Below, piece after piece: positions 25,169-31,077 of a DNA stretch of 31,077 bases (positions are counted from its first letter, which is position 1; every line of letters begins with the position of its first letter). The position numbers were made by a program, and so were the translations under genes. This stretch comes from JARFPW01 sp035464655 (GTDB lineage Bacteria > Gemmatimonadota > Gemmatimonadetes > Palauibacterales > Palauibacteraceae): the NCBI GenBank assembly GCA_035464655.1, contig DATHRZ010000008.1, forward strand, positions 1-31,077, written 5' to 3'. Under the pieces are notes generated by a model. It had not been told where the DNA came from, ran no database searches, and was given only the letters and a program-made list of their open reading frames with translations.

Positions 25169-25322
25169 GGCCGGACGAGAAATTGGAAGACGGGGTCGAT
25201 GCAACGATTCGGCTCGCGTGTATGTCTTTAGAAGTGGTGTGCGGTATGGGATGTGGAGGGAGCGGCGTCGACACTGAGCTGTTGACGCTCGCTTGATGCC
25301 CGGCCGCGATACTCGTGGCGGT

Positions 25323-25363
25323 GCCGGCTGACCGGCCCGCCCCAACGTCCCGGCGACGGGACG
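25323..25363 (+). promoter_or_regulatory. Two adjacent hairpins in the leader of the efflux operon
   Basis: GCCGG-CTGA-CCGGC (25323-25336) and CGTCCCG-GCGA-CGGGACG (25346-25363) are perfect stem-loops ending 23 nt before the adaptor start codon. The second has a GNRA-type tetraloop. Neither is followed by a U-run, so they are not terminators. A TTGACG at 25282 with GATACT at 25308 is a poor promoter candidate because the spacer is 20 bp. The rest of the 218-bp gap shows no gene. Confidence 0.4.
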
Positions 25364-25386
25364 CGACCTGAGGACCGGACGGCCAG

Positions 25387-26595
25387 ATGAAATCGCGTCA
25401 CATCGTCACACTCGGAGTGTTCCTGCTCGGCGCCGTGATCCTCACGGGCGTCTACCTCAAGCTCAAAGAGACCCAGGCCGCCGAGACCGACGGCGAGGGC
25501 GACACCTCGGCCACGGTCGACTCGGCGCGCGACGCCGCATCGACGACGGCTGCGTCGGCGTTCGCGGCCGGCGTGGCCGTTCCCGTGGAGGGGTCGCGGG
25601 CCACCCGCGGCGAGTTCACGATCTGGGTGACGGCCGAGGGCCAGGCGGCGGCCGTGCGCCGTGCGCCGATGACGGCGGAGGTCGAGGGACCCGTCGTTGC
25701 CGTGCCCGTGCGCGAGGGACAGTTCGTGCAGCGCGGGCAGGTGATCGCGCGCGTCGATCCGCGCAGCTACGAGCTGAATCTCAAGGAGGCGCAGGGCGCG
25801 CTCGACCGGGCGCAGTCCGACTACCAGGAGCTGACGCTCGGCGACGAGCGGATCGAGGATCCCGAGGTGCGCACGGAACGGCAGCGTTCGGCCCGCGTGC
25901 GCAGCAATCTGGCGACGGCGGAGGCCGGACTTGAACGCGCCGAGTACGAGTTGTCGAAGACCGATATCCGGGCGCCGTACGCGGGTCGGGTCGCAGACCT
26001 CGCGGTCGATGTCGGCTCGCGGCTGTCGCAGAATGATTCGGTCGCGACCGTGGTCGACGTGTCGAGCATCGACGTCGAGGTCCAGGTGCTCGAGAGCGAG
26101 ATCGCGGCGCTCGAGGTCGGACGGGAGGCGACGGTGCGGTTCACGGCGTTCCCCGGTGAGACGTTTCCCGGCGAGGTCGTGACGATCAACCCGGTCGTGA
26201 ATCCCGAGAGCCACTATGGCCGAGTCACGGTCCGGCTCCGCAATCCCGAGGCGAAGGTCCTGCCCGGTATGCACGCGACCGTGCGGATCGCCGGTCGGCT
26301 GTACGCGGATCGAGTGTCGATTCCGAAGGACGCGATCGTCGAGCGCAACCGGCGGGAGGTCGTGTTCGTGTTCGAGTCCGACGAGGAGGGCAGCCTCAAC
26401 GGACGCGCGAAGTGGCGCTACGTGATCACCGGGCTCGAGAACGACGAGTATGTCGAGATCGTCGAGCCGGGGCCGAACGACGACGAGGACTTCGTGCAAC
26501 CTGACGAGATCGTGCTGACGGGAGGGCACACGACCCTTAGCCACGACGCCCGGGTGACGGTGGAGCTGCCCGGCGAGGACGGGGCGGACACGTGA
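25387..26595 (+). CDS. RND efflux periplasmic adaptor (HlyD/MFP family)
   Basis: A 402-residue membrane-fusion protein. One N-terminal hydrophobic helix (about 5-26) anchors it, followed by an acidic, Ala-rich linker. The first lipoyl half is near 90-125 (VEGPVVAVPVREGQFVQRGQVIARVD). A coiled-coil hairpin (about 130-195) and the second lipoyl half (KTDIRAPYAGRVADLAVDVGS) follow, then a beta-barrel domain with FTAFPGETFPGEVVTINPVV and VLPGMHATVRI. The C-terminal membrane-proximal domain is rich in Asp and Glu. It should bridge the RND pump and the TolC channel. ATG at 25387 with a weak ribosome site. The stop overlaps the TolC-like gene start (GTGA). No regulator gene lies in the visible part, so substrate and control are unknown. 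Confidence 0.92.
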   Translation: MKSRHIVTLGVFLLGAVILTGVYLKLKETQAAETDGEGDTSATVDSARDAASTTAASAFAAGVAVPVEGSRATRGEFTIWVTAEGQAAAVRRAPMTAEVEGPVVAVPVREGQFVQRGQVIARVDPRSYELNLKEAQGALDRAQSDYQELTLGDERIEDPEVRTERQRSARVRSNLATAEAGLERAEYELSKTDIRAPYAGRVADLAVDVGSRLSQNDSVATVVDVSSIDVEVQVLESEIAALEVGREATVRFTAFPGETFPGEVVTINPVVNPESHYGRVTVRLRNPEAKVLPGMHATVRIAGRLYADRVSIPKDAIVERNRREVVFVFESDEEGSLNGRAKWRYVITGLENDEYVEIVEPGPNDDEDFVQPDEIVLTGGHTTLSHDARVTVELPGEDGADT

Positions 26596-27932
26596 GGCGG
26601 CTGGCCACAGCGATTGCGGTTGCCGGCGCCGTCGTCCTGGTCGCCGCGCCGGGCGCGTCGGGGCAGGAAACCCTCGATCTCGAGGACGCAATCCGCGTCG
26701 CGCTGATGGAGAACCCCGCGATCGCCCGGGCGGAGGCCAACGCCGCGACGGCAGCCGCGAACCGCTGGGCGGACTGGGGCGCCCTGCTTCCTACGGCGAC
26801 GCTCAGCGCCAGCCTGTCGCGCAGTGACTTCAGCAACATCACGTTCCCGAACCCCGATGGCACGACGACGATCCTCGATGAACCGATCGAGGACGTCAGC
26901 CGTAACAATTCGGGCAGCCTGAGCCTGGGCCTGCAGCTCGGGGCCGAGACGTTCACGCAGATCGACGCCGGCGGGGAGGAGCGCGCGGCGAGCGACCTGC
27001 GACTCTCGGCGGCGCAGGCCGACGTCGTCCGTCAGGTGAAGGTCGCCTATTTCGACGCCCTGCTGCGCCAGCGCCTCGTCGACGTGGCGCGGCGGCAGGT
27101 CGAGGGACGCCGCGAGGACTTCGAACTCACCCAGGAGAAGTATCGGATCGCGGCCGTGGGTCGGAGCGACCTGCTGGGCGCCGAGATCGAGCTGCGCAAT
27201 GCCGAGCTCGCGCTGATCGAGGCCGAGGACGCGTTCGACGCGGCGATTCGCGCGATCCGGGTTGCCCAGGGCATCGACCGCATGGACGTCACGGACATCG
27301 AGCTCGTCGATCCGGCGGAGGTGCCCGACGCCGAGACGCTGGACGTCGACGGCCTGCTGGCGGCGGCGCGGCGCGCGAACCCCGAGCTCCGGGCACTCGC
27401 CGCCGACGAACGGGCGGCTTCGACATCGGTCTTCGCGGCGAGGATGTCCTACCTGCCTACCCTCAACTTCAGCCTCAACTTCTCCCGCAGCCGGGGATTG
27501 GGCGACGACGAGGGACGCTTCACCTTCTCGCCGGTCAATACGAACCGTGGGCTCAACATCAGCGCCAGCCTGCCCCTGTTCAACGGGTTCGATCGCAAGA
27601 CACGCAACGCGCAGGCGAGTAACAACCTGGCCATCGCTCGCGCCTCGCTCACCGAACAGGAGCTGCTGCTCGAGCAGGACGTCCGGCGGCTGGTCGCCGA
27701 CATCCGACGGAGCGCTCGGCGGCTCGAGGTGCTCGAGCGCAACGCCGAGCTCGCGCGCGAACGTCTCGACCTGACGCGAGAGCAGTATCGGACCGGCAGC
27801 GTCGACTACTTCAGCCTCCAGCAGACGATCGAAAGCATCGACGCCGCGGAACGCGCCGTGTTCGAGCAGCGCTACGAGCTGCTGAAGCAGTGGGCCGAGC
27901 TCGAGAATCGAGTTGGTGATGGACTGCACTGA
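26592..27932 (+). CDS. TolC-family outer membrane efflux protein
   Basis: A 446-residue outer-membrane channel. A signal peptide (residues about 1-24, cleavage probable after ASG before QET) precedes two OEP repeats: repeat 1 starts LDLEDAIRVALMENPAIARAEANA, and repeat 2 starts LDVDGLLAAARRANPELRALAADE. Each carries long helices (for example LAIARASLTEQELLLEQDVRRLVADIRR) plus beta segments such as TLNFSLNFSRSRGL, consistent with the TolC barrel and periplasmic tunnel. The GTG at 26592 overlaps the adaptor stop; the RND gene starts 17 bp after its stop. It shows that the cell has an outer membrane. Confidence 0.92.
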   Translation: MRRLATAIAVAGAVVLVAAPGASGQETLDLEDAIRVALMENPAIARAEANAATAAANRWADWGALLPTATLSASLSRSDFSNITFPNPDGTTTILDEPIEDVSRNNSGSLSLGLQLGAETFTQIDAGGEERAASDLRLSAAQADVVRQVKVAYFDALLRQRLVDVARRQVEGRREDFELTQEKYRIAAVGRSDLLGAEIELRNAELALIEAEDAFDAAIRAIRVAQGIDRMDVTDIELVDPAEVPDAETLDVDGLLAAARRANPELRALAADERAASTSVFAARMSYLPTLNFSLNFSRSRGLGDDEGRFTFSPVNTNRGLNISASLPLFNGFDRKTRNAQASNNLAIARASLTEQELLLEQDVRRLVADIRRSARRLEVLERNAELARERLDLTREQYRTGSVDYFSLQQTIESIDAAERAVFEQRYELLKQWAELENRVGDGLH

Positions 27933-27949
27933 CGGCGCGGCGACCTGAC

Positions 27950-30900
27950 ATGGCCCTCTCGAGACTGTCGATACGCCGGCCGGTCGCGACCTCGATGCTG
28001 TTCGTGGCGATCGGCGTGCTGGGCGTCGTGTCGTTCGCGCGGCTGCCGATCGACCTGTTGCCCGACGTGTCGTTCCCCACGCTGTCGGTGTGGACGGAGT
28101 ACCCCGACGCGGGACCGGCCGAGGTCGAGCGCCTGGTGACCGAACAGGTCGAGAGCGTGCTGAGCCGCGTGCCCGGCGCCCGCTCGATCGACTCGCGCTC
28201 GCGAGAGGGACAGTCTCTCGTGCGGCTCCAGTTCTACTGGGGCACCGACATGGAGTTCGCGATGCTGCATGTGCGCGAGCGCCTCGACAACCTGTCGGCC
28301 AGCCTGCCCGAGAGCGCCGAGCGCCCCGTCATCCTCACGTCGGACCCGACGAACGAGCCGATCATGTCGCTCGCCGTGACGGGCGCGCCGCTCGGCGACC
28401 TCCGCGACCTGGCCGACGCCGTGTTCAAGCGCCGGCTCGAGCAACTCGACGGGGTGGCGCTCGCGGCGATCACGGGCGATCCGGAGCGCGAGATCCAGGT
28501 CGAGGTCGACGCCGGGCTGCTCGCGGCGCACGGCGTGACGATGGGGGAGGTGACGAGCGCTCTCGACGCGGCGAACTACAGCGCGCCGGGCGGCACGATC
28601 CGCCGCGGGCGCTTTCGGTTCAGCCTGCGCACGCTCGGCGAGTTCCGCAGCGTCGCGGACCTCGGCGAGGTGACGATCGCCCGACCCGAGCAGGGCGGCG
28701 TCGTGCGACTGCATGACGTGGCGACGGTGCGCGAGGGCGAGGCGGAGCGCGAGACGATCGCGCGGTTCAACGGCGAGCCGGCGATCGGCCTGCTTGTCTA
28801 CAAGGAGTCGGGCTCGAACACGGTGCGGGTGGCGAACCAGGTGGACGAAGTCCTCGCCCAACTCGCCGCCGAGTTCCCTGATGTGACGATCGACGTCGCG
28901 TCGAACCAGGCGACGTTCATCTCCGACGCGATCTCGAACGTCGTATCGGCGCTGGTGCTCGGAGGCCTGCTCGCCTTCGTCGTGCTCTTCCTGTTCCTGG
29001 GGGATCCGCGCTACCCGGTCGCGATCGGCCTGTCGATTCCGATCTCGGTGCTGGCCGCGTTCTCGCTCTGCTACCTGTTCGACGTGAGCCTGAACGTGAT
29101 GTCGCTCGGCGGCCTCGCCCTCGGCGTCGGGATGCTGGTCGACAACTCGATCGTCGTGCTCGAGAACATCTTCCGGCACCGCGGGGAGCGGCAGCTTGCC
29201 GCCGACGCGTCGGCGGCGATCGGCGCCAGCGAAGTGGCCGGCGCGATCACGGCTTCGACGCTGACGACGATCGCCGTGTTCGGGCCGGTGCTTTACGTGG
29301 AGGGCGTGGCCGGGGCCCTGTTCGCCGACCTGAGCCTCGCGGTGGCCTTCTCGCTGCTCGCCTCGCTGCTGGTCGCTCTGACCCTCCTGCCGGTCATGGC
29401 GGCCCGGTTCGCGGGCTTCGGGTTCAGTGGCGCGCCGGCGGCCGATGCCGGCGTCCCGGACGCCGAAGCAGTGCCCGGCGCACGCTCCCGCATCGCCCGC
29501 GTGTGGTACGTCGTCCGAAGCGTCCCCGGCTACGCCGGACGGGGGGCGCGGTTCGTCGTCCGCTCGGTGCGCCTGACGTTCGGCGATGTCGGGCAGGCCG
29601 TCGGCCGGACGACGGGCCGTCTTGCCCGGCCCGGGCTCGAGGCGTTCAACCGCGGGTTCGCGCGCTTCGCGGAGCGCTATGAGCGAACCCTCGAGTGGGC
29701 CCTCGAGCACCGGGCGGGCGTCGTAGGGATCGCCATCGGGTCGCTGGTCCTCGCGGCGCTCGTCGGAATGACGCTGCCGCTCGGCCTGATGCCCGAGGTG
29801 GACGAGGGCAGTTTCCGTGTAGAGCTGACCCTGCCGGTGGGAACGCCGCTCGAGGAGACGTCCACGGTGGCCGAGCGCCTCGAGGCGGGCCTCGACGAGC
29901 TCGACGGCGTGGAGGCCGTGTTCACCCGGGTCGGCCGGGCACGCGACGCGGAGCTCGCGACCCGCGACCTGTCGGGGCTGAACAGCGCCGCCCTCGAGGT
30001 GCGCCTGGCTTCGGGAGCCGACGACCGCACGGTGATCGAGGCGTTCCGCGCGTCGCTGCCGGCACTCAACGTCGATCCACAGTCCGTCTCGGTCGAGCGC
30101 GGGCGGGCCACGTCGCTGGGACGCGCGCTCGGCACGGGCAACGCCGATCTGGCCGTCAGGATCCGCGGCGACGAGCTCGACAGTCTGATAGCGGTCGCCG
30201 AGGTAGTGGCGGCGCGCATGGAGGGCGTCGGACGCATCGCCGACCCGCGAATCGACCTCCAACTCGTGCAGCCCGAGCTCGAGATCGAGGTCGACCGGGC
30301 CGCGGTCGCGCGGTTCGGGTTCACCGTTCGAGAAGTGGCCGACGCCATCGAATCGTATCTGCGGGGCGTCGAGACCAGCCGGCCGTACACCGAGTTCTCC
30401 ACCAAGATCGACATCCGGGTGACGCTGCCCGAAGCCGACCGCAGCCGCCTGGCCGATGTCCTCGCCCTGCGGCACCAGGGCGTCCCGATCGGCGAGCTGG
30501 TCAACGTGTCCGAGGGCCTCGGGCCGGTGGAAGTTCGCCGGCTCGATCAGAACCGAACGGTGCAGGTGCTGGCCGACGTGCGCTCGGGGGGCCTGGGGCG
30601 GGCGGTGGCCGATGTCGAGGCGGCGGTTGAAGACATCCGGTTGCCGGCGCTCACGGCGCTGACGGTCGGTGGCCAGAACGAAGAGATGCGCGAGAGCTTT
30701 CGGTCGCTCGGGTTCGCCTTCTCGCTCGCGCTATTCCTCGTGTTCCTGATTCTGGCGGCCCAGTTCGAGTCGATCATCCAGCCGGTCGTCGTCCTGGCGG
30801 CGGTGCCGCTGGCGCTGATCGGGGCCGTGCTCGCGCTCGGCATCGCGGGGGCCGGAATCAACGCGATGAGCGGCATCGGCATGGTGATCCTGATTGGGAT

Positions 30901-31077
30901 CGTGGTAAACGACGCGATCATCAAGGTCGACTTCATCAACCAGCAGCGGGCGGCCGGCGCCACGAAACGGGTGGCGATCCTCGAAGCCGGCCGACTGCGG
31001 CTGCGCCCGATCGTAATGACGACTGTGACGACCGTGCTCGGCTTGACGCCGATGGCGCTCGGGTGGGGCGCGGGCGC
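27950..31077 (+). CDS. RND-family efflux pump permease (3' end cut by window edge)
   Basis: About 1042 residues are visible, close to complete for a ~1050-1100 residue RND pump; the final part of the C-terminal membrane domain lies beyond the edge. It starts MALSRLSIRRPVATSMLFVAIGVLG, the standard TM1 pattern. The first periplasmic porter domain follows (to about 330), then TM2-TM6 with the TM4 motif G-M-L-V-D398-N399-S-I-V-V-L-E-N. A long hydrophilic cytoplasmic loop (about 484-582) precedes TM7, then the second porter domain and TM8 onward, with N987-D988 in GIVVNDAII on TM10. The D-N version at TM4 differs from the D-D pair of AcrB and resembles Gram-positive SwrC-type and other HAE pumps. 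Substrate is not predictable. Probably driven by the proton gradient. Third gene of the adaptor-TolC-pump operon. Confidence 0.93.
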   Translation, partial: MALSRLSIRRPVATSMLFVAIGVLGVVSFARLPIDLLPDVSFPTLSVWTEYPDAGPAEVERLVTEQVESVLSRVPGARSIDSRSREGQSLVRLQFYWGTDMEFAMLHVRERLDNLSASLPESAERPVILTSDPTNEPIMSLAVTGAPLGDLRDLADAVFKRRLEQLDGVALAAITGDPEREIQVEVDAGLLAAHGVTMGEVTSALDAANYSAPGGTIRRGRFRFSLRTLGEFRSVADLGEVTIARPEQGGVVRLHDVATVREGEAERETIARFNGEPAIGLLVYKESGSNTVRVANQVDEVLAQLAAEFPDVTIDVASNQATFISDAISNVVSALVLGGLLAFVVLFLFLGDPRYPVAIGLSIPISVLAAFSLCYLFDVSLNVMSLGGLALGVGMLVDNSIVVLENIFRHRGERQLAADASAAIGASEVAGAITASTLTTIAVFGPVLYVEGVAGALFADLSLAVAFSLLASLLVALTLLPVMAARFAGFGFSGAPAADAGVPDAEAVPGARSRIARVWYVVRSVPGYAGRGARFVVRSVRLTFGDVGQAVGRTTGRLARPGLEAFNRGFARFAERYERTLEWALEHRAGVVGIAIGSLVLAALVGMTLPLGLMPEVDEGSFRVELTLPVGTPLEETSTVAERLEAGLDELDGVEAVFTRVGRARDAELATRDLSGLNSAALEVRLASGADDRTVIEAFRASLPALNVDPQSVSVERGRATSLGRALGTGNADLAVRIRGDELDSLIAVAEVVAARMEGVGRIADPRIDLQLVQPELEIEVDRAAVARFGFTVREVADAIESYLRGVETSRPYTEFSTKIDIRVTLPEADRSRLADVLALRHQGVPIGELVNVSEGLGPVEVRRLDQNRTVQVLADVRSGGLGRAVADVEAAVEDIRLPALTALTVGGQNEEMRESFRSLGFAFSLALFLVFLILAAQFESIIQPVVVLAAVPLALIGAVLALGIAGAGINAMSGIGMVILIGIVVNDAIIKVDFINQQRAAGATKRVAILEAGRLRLRPIVMTTVTTVLGLTPMALGWGAG

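Noticed and set aside
25282..25313. Promoter TTGACG/GATACT before the efflux operon
   Set aside because: The 20-bp spacer is too long for a normal sigma-70-type promoter, so it is mentioned only as a weak candidate.
27872..30475. 867-codon open frame on the minus strand opposite the RND and TolC genes
   Set aside because: It reads as Arg/His/Asp-rich text with no domain and lies antisense to clear RND and TolC genes. Such frames are common opposite GC-rich genes with strong third-position GC bias.

Overview
This window is about 31 kb of GC-rich, densely packed bacterial chromosome. It carries housekeeping genes plus a Gram-negative tripartite efflux system, with no mobile element, CRISPR array or phage gene. 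Outer-membrane TolC and RND components, a lipoprotein signal, GTG and TTG starts, RNase Y together with ZapA, and a sugar kinase fused to a RapZ-type domain suggest a high-GC Gram-negative outside the well-studied Proteobacteria. Gemmatimonadota is my best guess, but this is inference and no 16S rRNA gene is present.

Layout. Left arm, minus strand (1-6452): thrS, cut by the left edge; a three-gene chain of serine hydrolase, DinB-like protein and small cupin joined by 4-nt overlaps; a DUF892/YciE ferritin-like protein; and a cardiolipin synthase that starts at TTG. Plus strand from 6502: an AI-2E/PerM-type membrane protein, then a fusion of an AmgK-like aminosugar kinase with the RapZ C-terminal domain, then a MurU-like nucleotidyltransferase. 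A convergent DUF4440 lipoprotein gene (minus, 9772-10263) closes this block.

From 10357 the translation cluster begins: promoter, structured leader, infC-rpmI-rplT-pheS-pheT. It continues into a small coiled-coil protein, zapA, and a probable 6S RNA with a strong intrinsic terminator. Next comes rny-folD-xseA-xseB-ispA-type prenyltransferase-nadK-recN (RNA decay, one-carbon metabolism, DNA repair, isoprenoids, NADP supply), then tRNA-Cys(GCA) and a Ca2+/H+ antiporter. The right end is an adaptor-TolC-RND efflux operon whose pump gene is cut by the window edge.

Most interesting: the kinase-RapZ fusion translationally coupled to the MurU-like gene. By family knowledge this looks like an anomeric MurNAc (or GlcNAc) kinase plus uridylyltransferase salvage pair. 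The sensor domain that in enterobacterial RapZ binds glucosamine-6-phosphate is built into the kinase, which suggests feedback control of cell-wall sugar salvage. Secondary points of interest are a coiled-coil gene coupled to zapA, the 6S RNA candidate after zapA, and a palindrome over the infC promoter.
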